Below are positions 1-5,811 of a stretch of 7,762 nt of DNA, piece by piece. Position numbers and translations under genes: made by a program. Within the stretch, counting starts at the first letter, position 1; every line of letters begins with the position of its first letter. The DNA is from Rickettsia typhi (lineage in GTDB: Bacteria; Pseudomonadota; Alphaproteobacteria; Rickettsiales; UBA1997): positions 1 to 7,762 of the forward strand of contig CAMDOL010000067.1 of the NCBI GenBank assembly GCA_945903615.1, written 5' to 3'. The notes below the pieces were generated by a model, which was not told where the DNA came from, made no database searches, and saw only the letters and a list, made by a program, of their open reading frames with translations.

Positions 1-1795
1 ATTGGGTTTTAATCAGAGAATATGGTCCTTCAGCTATATTAAAACGACACTCCCTTGAACCATGAACCCCAAGCTGACCAGAATTAGCGTATCTTAGACA
101 AGCTTTTATTTTATATTCCGGCTTTTCCAATTCATAGTTTGCGCTAGCCAAGCCACTTATAAAACCAACATCTTTATCTGGATTTTTATAAATATTTAAA
201 TCAGTGCCAGAAAGATACCCATAACCATTTCCTCTAAAACCATCATGACTTGCGCTACATAAATTTGGAGAACGAGTGTCCATTCCAAGTGTGTGCCAAA
301 AATAATGATCACAACTAATTGAGCAAATACCTATGCTATATGAAGTTCCCCACCCCAAATCCTTAACATCTCCAACACTATAACATAAATTTGGCTGCAC
401 TCCGGGCTTGCTTTGGTCTTCATCTTTATTGATTTTGTTGGCTATATCTAAACTTACCAATCCGTCGTCATCAGTCACCCTGCTTGGTGGAGTTGGGCGA
501 TAAAACCAAGCGTTGAACAAATCAGAGGTGATATCTGGGCTATCAGCAGTTGATACTAAACATTCTGGCTGGCTACTATTAGCCGCTAAATTGCAGTCAA
601 TTATTTTATTGCAATACCCGCCACTACAAACTTGGTTTTTTTGACCCGAACCACAATCACTAGGACAAGTCTCTGTTGCTGCACATGCAACACAAGCATC
701 ACAGCTAGAATTCAGAGTTGTTGGATTTGTATCTGCCATTGGTGTGCAGCGATAATTCCTAAAAGCTATAGGTTTGCACGAAAGCGGCTTACATAATCCA
801 GATTCAATTGGCATATTGGCATTGATATATTTAATATAATCTGCCTGATAATTTAAGTCCTTGTTCCGAAGATTTATAGTATCATCCGCACCACATAATT
901 TTGAATCAGGGGGACAATTGTGAATTTGACACATCGTATTATCCGGCCGATATCTCAAATATTGTAAATTAGATGAATTGGCGGGATTGGTTGGGGTATT
1001 ATTAAAAAAGCTGTAACATTTAACAGCGCTGCCATCGCAATATTTTTTATAACTGTCATCAAATCTACTGTCAGAAACCTTAAGCTCTTCAACGGCTAAT
1101 AAGTTACAACCCAATATATCGCAATTAGTTCCAGCATTTGGAGCTTCATCTTTCGTCATTTGGTGACACTTAGGGCGAGGAGTGCAGTTAGTCGAACTAC
1201 TCATTTGAGTCGCATTACAAACTTCGCTGGCTCCACAAGGCTCAACTTGACCACAAAAACGAATAGAATCTTTATTATTTAGTGCATAATCAACGCCACG
1301 AGTTTTTCTTGGATCTGCAGCAGAATTTGGATCGGTCACATCTTTTGCTTCTTTGACACAATTCACCCCAGGAGCAGCATTGGCGGGAGCAAAAATTGAG
1401 CATAAAGGCATATCAATTAGATCAGCGCAAGTTTCTCTAGGTTGCGGACTACTGAATGCCGCAGCATTTGAAAAAGCTTTGCAGGGGCGAAGTGGTGCAC
1501 CAAGTGGCGAATAATAACAATTATAGCCTGCCGCATTATCGGGATTTTTTGCGGTAGCAGCAGACAAAGAAGAGCACGCGACAGGAATGCAACTGTTGGG
1601 AGGAAAAGTAGTATTTAAATTAGATGTTGCAGTGCAGTTGCTAAGAACAGCTTGTGAAAATAAACGATCGGACAATAAAACTGTAGAAAAAATAACAAAC
1701 ATCAATAAAAAACTCCCCGCCAAAAAATGAGGTTGACCCAATAAGCTGTTGGCTCGATTTTTTAATTGATTATATATTTCTTTTACAAATTTCAA
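1..1795 (-). CDS. Large cysteine-rich exported or membrane-anchored protein of unknown function (C-terminus outside window)
   Basis: The minus-strand frame is open without a stop for 598 codons and runs off the left edge. An in-frame TAA at 1819-1817 limits the start. The first candidate is TTG at 1795 (MKFVKEIYNQLKNR...), which gives a basic N-terminus followed by a hydrophobic segment at about residues 24-41. A later ATG at 1702 (residue 32), 10 bases after GGGGAG, is possible but would remove the basic region. From residue 54 onward the chain is hydrophilic and carries about 38 cysteines, many as C-x4-C or C-x2-C pairs, for example C69/C74 and a DACVAC cluster. This suggests a disulphide-rich domain outside the cytoplasm, with the N-terminus acting as signal or anchor. 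The motif N-A-(A)-(P)-G-x-N-C recurs near residues 87-93, 139-146 and 220-225. I do not recognise the family. By composition it could be a secretion- or conjugation-associated envelope protein (TraN-like, or the extracytoplasmic part of a VirB6-like protein), but no diagnostic motif is visible. It begins 32 bp after nrdA, so co-transcription is likely. Confidence 0.8.
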   Translation of the reverse strand, partial: MKFVKEIYNQLKNRANSLLGQPHFLAGSFLLMFVIFSTVLLSDRLFSQAVLSNCTATSNLNTTFPPNSCIPVACSSLSAATAKNPDNAAGYNCYYSPLGAPLRPCKAFSNAAAFSSPQPRETCADLIDMPLCSIFAPANAAPGVNCVKEAKDVTDPNSAADPRKTRGVDYALNNKDSIRFCGQVEPCGASEVCNATQMSSSTNCTPRPKCHQMTKDEAPNAGTNCDILGCNLLAVEELKVSDSRFDDSYKKYCDGSAVKCYSFFNNTPTNPANSSNLQYLRYRPDNTMCQIHNCPPDSKLCGADDTINLRNKDLNYQADYIKYINANMPIESGLCKPLSCKPIAFRNYRCTPMADTNPTTLNSSCDACVACAATETCPSDCGSGQKNQVCSGGYCNKIIDCNLAANSSQPECLVSTADSPDITSDLFNAWFYRPTPPSRVTDDDGLVSLDIANKINKDEDQSKPGVQPNLCYSVGDVKDLGWGTSYSIGICSISCDHYFWHTLGMDTRSPNLCSASHDGFRGNGYGYLSGTDLNIYKNPDKDVGFISGLASANYELEKPEYKIKACLRYANSGQLGVHGSRECRFNIAEGPYSLIKTQ

Positions 1796-1827
1796 ATTCT
1801 TAAAAAAATAAATGAATTAGCCCAAAA

Positions 1828-3726
1828 CTACTGGCATGAGAGACATTCTTCATATTTACTTTCCGCCTCTTCACTTGCAACATCGCTTTGATTAATTTGA
1901 TTAGTTTTCTTATTAAAATCAATCAAATTCTCTTCCGATTTGTGAGAAACTTTATCTGCCCTTTGCACTGAAGTTGAGCGGCAATAATAAAGACTTTTTA
2001 AACCTTTTTGCCAAGCCCTAAAATGGATCTCGTGAAGAATTTTTTTAGAAACATTACCCGCCAGAAAAATATTCAAGCTTTGAGCTTGACAAATATACTC
2101 ACCCCGCTCCGCTGAAAGATCAATGATCCATCTTTGATCAATTTCGGGAGCAGTTTTGAAAACTAATTTTTCATGCTCATCTAAAAAATCTAGATGCTGA
2201 ACCGATCCCTCATTAGTGGTAATTGAAGACCAAATATCATCAGTATTTCGACCTTTTTGTTCCAATAGTTTTACTAAATTTTTATTGCGAACATTAAAAG
2301 AGCCAGTCAGAGTTTTTTGAGTAAAGCTATTAGCGGCGAAAGGCTCGATTCCGGGTGAAGAATTGCCAGCAATAATTGAGATTGATGCCGTTGGTGCAAT
2401 TGCCATTTTATTTGAGAATCGCTCCATAACTCCAACTTCTGCAGCATCTGGACAGGCACCGAGCTCCTCAGCAAGTTTTTTAGAAGCTAGATCAACTTCA
2501 ATTTTAATTTGTTGAAAGATTTTTTTATTCCAAACCTTTGCCATCGCAGATTCCATTGGAACATTCTTGGTTTGCAAAAATGAATGAAAGCCCATCACGC
2601 CCAAGCCCACACTTCTCTCGCGCATTGCTGAATATTTGGCTTTAACCATTGAATCAGGAGCATTATCAATAAAATCCTGCAAAACATTATCCAAAAAACG
2701 CATTACATCTTCGATCATCTGTTTGTTATCCTTCCATTCTTCATAATATTCCAAATTAAGCGAAGACAAGCAACAAACTGCAGTGCGGTCTTTTCCCAAA
2801 TGGTCAACGCCAGTTGGCAAAGTTATTTCACTGCACAAATTTGAGGTTTTAACTTTCAATCCAAGTTTTTTGTGATGCTCAGGAATAGCACGGTTCACTG
2901 CATCAATAAATAGAATATATGGCTCACCAGTTTCAACTCTTGTGGTGATAAGCTTAATCCATAAATCTCTAGCCTTAATGGTATCAACAGCTTTTCTTGT
3001 GTGAGGACTTTTTAATTCCCACATTCCATCTTTTTCAACAGCCCTCATAAAAGCATCGCTAACAGCAATGCCGTGATGCAAGTTCAAAGAACGACGATTT
3101 GGATCGCCACCATTTGGTCTTCTCACATCAATAAATTCTTCAATCTCCGGATGGTCAATCGGCAAATAAACCGCCGCACTACCACGCCTCAAACTACCTT
3201 GCGAAATTGCCAAAGTTTGCGAATCCATAACTTTGATAAAGGGGATAATTCCAGAAGTTTTGCCATTGCCACGAACAGTTTCACCAATTGAACGCAAATT
3301 TCCCCAATAACTACCAATACCACCACCGCGTGATGCCAGCCAAACATTCTCATTCCACAAATCAACAATGCCATGGAGAGAATCAGAAGATTCATTTAAA
3401 AAACAGGAGATGGGCAAGCCACGCTCAGTGCCACCATTACTCAAAATTGGCGTTGCCGGCATAAACCATAAATTGGAAATGTAGCCATAGAGACGATTAG
3501 CGTGAGCTTCGTCATCGGCATAATAAGAAGAAACTCTGGCGAATAAATCTTGATAAGATTCATCCAGCATCAAATAACGATCAGTTAAAACCGCCTTACC
3601 AAAAACGGTAAGTCTGTCGTCTTTTTTATTATCGATTATAATTTTGAATTTAGGCTTTTTAGAGTCGGTGTTTTGAGTGGTTTTTGATGGCTTGGTTGAT
3701 GATTTTATTGATTTTGTCTTTGTCAT
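1828..3726 (-). CDS. nrdA: Ribonucleoside-diphosphate reductase alpha (large) subunit, class Ia, no ATP cone
   Basis: This is the catalytic subunit that reduces ribonucleoside diphosphates to deoxy forms in the cytoplasm, working with a radical-bearing beta subunit (NrdB) that is not in the window. The key residues are present. C108 (LPISCFLNE) and C318 (AVCCLSSLN) match the active-site redox pair. SNLCSEI holds N296, the thiyl-radical C298 and E300. Y580-Y581 (SLYYCRS) are the radical-transfer tyrosines. C628 and C631 in the tail (ECLSCQ) are the shuttle pair that thioredoxin or glutaredoxin re-reduces. The catalytic domain begins at about residue 38 after a Lys/Ser/Thr-rich leader, so the roughly 90-residue N-terminal ATP cone of E. 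coli NrdA (761 aa) is absent, and 632 aa fits the shorter alphaproteobacterial form. ATG at 3726 is the only usable start, as the next Met is residue 53; no clear Shine-Dalgarno precedes it. Two NrdR-like boxes lie just upstream. The next gene downstream is a Cys-rich ORF, not nrdB. Confidence 0.97.
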   Translation of the reverse strand: MTKTKSIKSSTKPSKTTQNTDSKKPKFKIIIDNKKDDRLTVFGKAVLTDRYLMLDESYQDLFARVSSYYADDEAHANRLYGYISNLWFMPATPILSNGGTERGLPISCFLNESSDSLHGIVDLWNENVWLASRGGGIGSYWGNLRSIGETVRGNGKTSGIIPFIKVMDSQTLAISQGSLRRGSAAVYLPIDHPEIEEFIDVRRPNGGDPNRRSLNLHHGIAVSDAFMRAVEKDGMWELKSPHTRKAVDTIKARDLWIKLITTRVETGEPYILFIDAVNRAIPEHHKKLGLKVKTSNLCSEITLPTGVDHLGKDRTAVCCLSSLNLEYYEEWKDNKQMIEDVMRFLDNVLQDFIDNAPDSMVKAKYSAMRERSVGLGVMGFHSFLQTKNVPMESAMAKVWNKKIFQQIKIEVDLASKKLAEELGACPDAAEVGVMERFSNKMAIAPTASISIIAGNSSPGIEPFAANSFTQKTLTGSFNVRNKNLVKLLEQKGRNTDDIWSSITTNEGSVQHLDFLDEHEKLVFKTAPEIDQRWIIDLSAERGEYICQAQSLNIFLAGNVSKKILHEIHFRAWQKGLKSLYYCRSTSVQRADKVSHKSEENLIDFNKKTNQINQSDVASEEAESKYEECLSCQ

Positions 3727-3742
3727 ATTAGAAGAGCATTAA

Positions 3743-3758
3743 ACACTATATATAGTTA
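3743..3758 (-). promoter_or_regulatory. NrdR box 1 (proximal), nrdA operator
   Basis: The sequence acactatatatagtta has the perfect 12-bp palindrome actatatatagt at 3745-3756 and closely matches the NrdR consensus acaCwAtATaTwGtgt as I remember it. It ends 16 bp before the nrdA start codon. NrdR is the zinc-finger/ATP-cone repressor of ribonucleotide reductase genes and binds paired boxes. The same 12-bp core recurs at 3777-3788. Confidence 0.85.
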
Positions 3759-3760
3759 TA
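3755..3760 (-). promoter_or_regulatory. Possible -10 element of the nrdA promoter
   Basis: On the minus strand this reads TATAAC, five of six matches to TATAAT. It touches NrdR box 1, and a -35 position 17 bp upstream would fall on box 2. That geometry would let NrdR block RNA polymerase. The -35 (ATATAG) is poor, and TA-rich hexamers are common here, so this is a weak call. Confidence 0.3.
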
Positions 3761-3774
3761 GATTTGGATTACAA

Positions 3775-3790
3775 ATACTATATATAGTTT
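3775..3790 (-). promoter_or_regulatory. NrdR box 2 (distal), nrdA operator
   Basis: The sequence atactatatatagttt repeats the 12-bp palindrome actatatatagt at 3777-3788. Its centre is exactly 32 bp from that of box 1, about three helical turns, which is the spacing known for paired NrdR sites. Two identical palindromes at this spacing in front of an nrd gene are unlikely to be chance, even in AT-rich DNA. Confidence 0.85.
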
Positions 3791-3883
3791 TTAAACTCTA
3801 AATCTTAATTTGTCTAGGAAAAATTAATTAATTATAAAAGAGATTTTTTGCTCCACCAAAAATACTCACAAAACCTAGTGGTT

Positions 3884-4261
3884 TTATTCCCAGAATCCAA
3901 GCAGATGGAGAGGTATTTTATAGGGAGAAATGACAATCAAATCAAAGCGTATTGAATGGTTGTAATATTTTCTAAAATTTGCCGCCATAAAAGCCATTAT
4001 CGCTCTTTTAATTCGCCGTTTTTGATTTTCTCCCAAAACTTCATCAATCAGAAATCCATTTTTCTGGACAATTTTTTTTCGTGCTTTAACTTCAACGGCA
4101 ATAATCGCCCTGCCCTTGCTGGCAATAATATCAATTTCGCCAACAAAAGTTTTATATCTGCGCTTGAGAATTTTATAACCTTTGAGTCGCAAAAAAATTA
4201 TTGCGATGAATTCAGCAAAGATTCCAAATTGGTAGGATTGAATTTTTTTTGTGGCGCTCAT
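3884..4261 (-). CDS. yraN: YraN/UPF0102 family nuclease-fold protein
   Basis: This 125-residue protein has the full UPF0102 pattern: the N-terminal helix with G13 and E17 (FGIFAEFIA), G28-Y29 before the first strand, then GEIDIIA (E42, D44) and VEVKAR (E57, K59). These acidic and lysine residues form the E...D...ExK arrangement of the restriction-endonuclease-like fold, so a nuclease or Holliday-junction role is often suggested; the cellular function is not settled. Length is normal for the family (about 115-130 aa). The ATG at 4261 gives the expected N-terminus. The only SD-like sequence is GGAAC (4275-4271), nine bases before the ATG. A MITE-like hairpin sits between this gene and recR upstream; the 105-bp gap has no typical terminator, so read-through from recR is plausible. 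The stop codon is 157 bp before nrdA. Confidence 0.92.
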   Translation of the reverse strand: MSATKKIQSYQFGIFAEFIAIIFLRLKGYKILKRRYKTFVGEIDIIASKGRAIIAVEVKARKKIVQKNGFLIDEVLGENQKRRIKRAIMAFMAANFRKYYNHSIRFDLIVISPYKIPLHLLGFWE

Positions 4262-4279
4262 TTTAATTTAGTTCCATTT

Positions 4280-4283
4280 TGAA
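4280..4283. repeat. Left target-site duplication (TGAA) of the MITE-like element
   Basis: TGAA immediately precedes the GGAACC terminus and is repeated at 4350-4353 immediately after the opposite GGTTCC terminus. A 4-bp match alone could be chance (about 1 in 256 at equal base use), but its exact placement at the ends of a 21-bp inverted repeat supports a transposition scar. Confidence 0.6.
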
Positions 4284-4349
4284 GGAACCTCTAAACAACT
4301 AAAAATTGATATTTCTGAGTATTTATTGTTTTAGTTGTTCAGAGGTTCC
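4284..4349. mobile_element. MITE-like 66-bp hairpin element with 21-bp inverted repeats
   Basis: The left arm 4284-4304 begins GGAACCTCTAAACAAC and ends in CTAAAA. The right arm 4329-4349 is its reverse complement with one difference (A4293 against C4340), leaving a 24-base centre. Directly outside the arms both flanks read TGAA (4280-4283 and 4350-4353), the pattern left by target-site duplication. It has no coding capacity, so mobilisation would need a transposase encoded elsewhere. The ends vaguely recall IS5-family termini, but I cannot assign a family. On the minus-strand RNA the single mismatch becomes a G.U pair, giving an unbroken 21-bp stem. No U-tract follows, so it is not a standard terminator. 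Confidence 0.7.
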
Positions 4350-4353
4350 TGAA
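4350..4353. repeat. Right target-site duplication (TGAA) of the MITE-like element
   Basis: This is the second copy of TGAA, abutting the right inverted repeat, 13 bp from the recR stop codon (4367-4369). The insertion therefore lies in the recR-yraN spacer and breaks neither gene. Confidence 0.6.
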
Positions 4354-4366
4354 GTGTCTGAAAAAC

Positions 4367-4975
4367 CTAAAACACTCCTCGCGTTTTAAAAGCGATTCCT
4401 AAAGTTCCTTCATCAAGATAATCAAGCTCACTGCCCACAGGAATTCCGGCAGTTAATTTGGAAATTTTTATATTATCTTTGGCAAATTCTTTGAGCAATT
4501 CTACTAAATAATAGGCGGTGGTTTGTCCTTCCATTGTTGAATTGGTGGCTAAAATTATTTCTTTGGGTTTACCATCTTTAACTCGCTCAATCAGTTTTTC
4601 AATATTCAAATCCGCCGGTCCTTTGCCATTTATCGCCGACAAAACTCCACCCAAAATGTGATATTTGCCATTAAAAATTCCACTCTTTTCAATCGCCCAC
4701 AAATCTGAAACCTCCTCAACAACGCAAATTAAATTATTATCCCGAGATTGATTTTGACAGATTGCACAAATATCAAAACTATCTAAATTGTCACAAATTT
4801 GACAATGTTTGGTAGTTTGCAAAGTAGATTGCAGCGAGCCAATTAAAGGCAGCATCGCCCCATCCTGATTATTCAAAAGATGCAAAACAATCCGGCGTGC
4901 CGATCTTTGTCCTAGTGAGGGAAGTTTAGAAAATAATTTTATAAGATTTTGCAAATCGCTGTTTTCTTGAAACAT
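4367..4975 (-). CDS. recR: Recombination mediator protein RecR
   Basis: RecR acts with RecO (and RecF) in the cytoplasm to load RecA onto SSB-coated single-stranded DNA during gap repair. All family parts are present in order. A helix-hairpin-helix lies at about residues 10-34 (LPSLGQRSARRIVLHLL). A C4 zinc finger uses C58, C61, C70 and C73. The Toprim domain starts with ICVVEEVSDLWAIEKSG (E87, D91) and includes ATNSTMEGQTTA. The C-terminal signature is LTAGIPVGSELDYLDEGTL. At 202 aa the length is normal (about 200). The ATG at 4975 gives the standard N-terminus; no purine-rich Shine-Dalgarno precedes it (CTCCTTCAATTCAAA before ATG). The usual dnaX-ybaB-recR arrangement is not seen: an intrinsic terminator and the outer-membrane gene lie upstream, so recR probably has its own promoter within about 60 bp. 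Confidence 0.97.
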   Translation of the reverse strand: MFQENSDLQNLIKLFSKLPSLGQRSARRIVLHLLNNQDGAMLPLIGSLQSTLQTTKHCQICDNLDSFDICAICQNQSRDNNLICVVEEVSDLWAIEKSGIFNGKYHILGGVLSAINGKGPADLNIEKLIERVKDGKPKEIILATNSTMEGQTTAYYLVELLKEFAKDNIKISKLTAGIPVGSELDYLDEGTLGIAFKTRGVF

Positions 4976-5002
4976 TTTGAATTGAAGGAGAATGGTGGAA
5001 GT

Positions 5003-5039
5003 TAAAAAGCCAAAAACTAAAAAGCCAAAAACTAAAAAG
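5003..5039. repeat. 15-bp tandem repeat between terminator and recR
   Basis: The unit taaaaagccaaaaac occurs at 5003-5017 and 5018-5032, followed by a partial third copy taaaaag at 5033-5039. On the minus strand this gives two TTGGC motifs in T-tracts just after the terminator stem and 30-70 bp before the recR start. It may hold the recR promoter (TTGGCT, 17 bp, TTAACT, a poor match) or be simple slippage expansion. Confidence 0.8.
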
Positions 5040-5068
5040 GGTTGCTATCTAAAAAAGAATAGCAACCC
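5034..5068 (-). terminator. Intrinsic terminator of the outer-membrane protein gene
   Basis: On the minus strand GGGTTGCTAT pairs perfectly with ATAGCAACCC (5068-5059 with 5048-5039), a 10-bp stem around a 10-base loop, followed directly by TTTTT (5038-5034) and a further T-rich stretch. It lies 34 bp after the stop codon of the 5102-5731 gene. On the plus strand the stem is followed by AATTTAAAA, so termination there would be weaker. Confidence 0.88.
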
Positions 5069-5101
5069 AATTTAAAAAAACTATTTAGTTATATAAAAGA
5101 A

Positions 5102-5731
5102 TTAGAAGTGATAAGAAACTCCCAATTTAACTACTGATAATGTGTTCTCAACTTTTGCACCAACGGAAGCAGTGTTAAGGTCAATTTTTTGAGTGTTATA
5201 CTCAACATTAACCGCAACTTCTTTAGTTACATTGTAAGCGACACCAGCACCATAGAAATAACCAATTGCGCCAGTAGATTTCTCACCATTAAACTTAACA
5301 CCATCATCAACACCACTAAAACCAACTTTGTAGAGGGTATTAGAAAGACCGTTAGTGAAGTAAACTGAAGCTTCATCAGTAACATCATAACCGATATTAG
5401 CTTTTAAACCATATCTGTAATTGATGCTTATTTTACTGGTCATTTCGTCTTCTGAGCCTCTTGTTTTAATGTTATTTTTTTCAACAAACAAGCCTGGTGC
5501 AATGAAAAAATTATTCATATTAAACGCGTATCTATAGTCAAGACCAGCACCAATCCCTCTGTCATTAAATTTATTGGTAACATTAACACCTCCATAAATA
5601 TACTGGCTGCCAGAATCACTTCTAACAATGTTAACGCCAACATAGTTACCTTCTGTTTTGGCAAAAGCAGAAGATGAAGCAGCAACAGCAACAGCAACAG
5701 ATGCCGCTGCTAATAATTTTTTATTTATCAT
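5102..5731 (-). CDS. Outer-membrane beta-barrel protein (8-stranded porin-like/OmpA-type surface protein)
   Basis: The first 24 residues form a classic signal peptide: a basic start MINKK, an Ala/Val-rich core, and an AFA cleavage site before KTEGNYVG. The mature chain of about 185 residues is made of alternating hydrophobic/polar strands such as GNYVGVNIV, GIGAGLDYRYAF, NNFFIAPGLFVEK, YRYGLKANIGYDV, YGAGVAYNVTKEVAVNVEYN and VVKLGVSYHF, ending in the terminal aromatic Phe that the BAM complex recognises. This fits the small barrel family (outer membrane protein beta-barrel domain, OmpW/OmpA-like or rickettsial surface antigens). Loops are rich in Asn, Asp, Ser and Gly. It has no OmpA C-terminal peptidoglycan-binding domain. 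The ATG at 5731 is fixed by the signal peptide; no Shine-Dalgarno is visible. It follows ccmF by 80 bp and has its own strong terminator, so it is probably a monocistronic, well-expressed gene. The exact ligand or role cannot be told. Confidence 0.9.
   Translation of the reverse strand: MINKKLLAAASVAVAVAASSSAFAKTEGNYVGVNIVRSDSGSQYIYGGVNVTNKFNDRGIGAGLDYRYAFNMNNFFIAPGLFVEKNNIKTRGSEDEMTSKISINYRYGLKANIGYDVTDEASVYFTNGLSNTLYKVGFSGVDDGVKFNGEKSTGAIGYFYGAGVAYNVTKEVAVNVEYNTQKIDLNTASVGAKVENTLSVVKLGVSYHF
5681..5700. repeat. Hexanucleotide repeat in the signal-peptide coding region
   Basis: agcaac is repeated three times plus two bases. On the coding strand it encodes the Val-Ala-Val-Ala core of the signal peptide. 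Gain or loss of a unit keeps the frame and changes the core by two residues. Confidence 0.7.
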
Positions 5732-5811
5732 GGTAGTTTTTTTGATTGGTTAGTAAAAATAAATCCCAAAAAAATTTGGTAGAAAAGAAATAGTAAAACT
5801 AACAAGTAAAA

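Noticed and set aside
1..1795. CRISPR array, tRNA or toxin/effector module in the Cys-rich region
   Set aside because: There are no regularly spaced DNA repeats and no cloverleaf; the frame is continuously coding. Effector status cannot be claimed from cysteine content alone.
3073..3291. Plus-strand open frame opposite nrdA
   Set aside because: It lies fully inside the conserved nrdA catalytic domain on the other strand and its product has no recognisable feature; it is a shadow frame.
3870..3885. Small inverted repeat aaaacctagtggtttt at the end of yraN, as a terminator
   Set aside because: The 6-bp stem has only two G-C pairs and no clean T-tract follows on the minus strand. It could still weakly slow polymerase.
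3956..4282. Plus-strand open frame of 108 codons opposite yraN
   Set aside because: It overlaps yraN completely, and yraN has all family motifs; the opposite frame has a low-complexity Phe/Asn/Ser composition.
4283..4350. Reading the recR-yraN hairpin as a rho-independent terminator
   Set aside because: The stem is long, but no U-tract follows on either strand, and the flanking TGAA duplications are better explained by insertion.
4992..5075. Plus-strand 27-codon ORF with AAGGAG in front
   Set aside because: The AAGGAG is only one base from the ATG, and the product is just the translated 15-bp repeat and terminator stem. It is not credible as a gene.
5765..5780. cccaaaaaaatttggt hairpin after ccmF, as a terminator
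   Set aside because: The 5-bp stem is mostly A-T, and the following T-rich run is broken; too weak to call in DNA of this composition.
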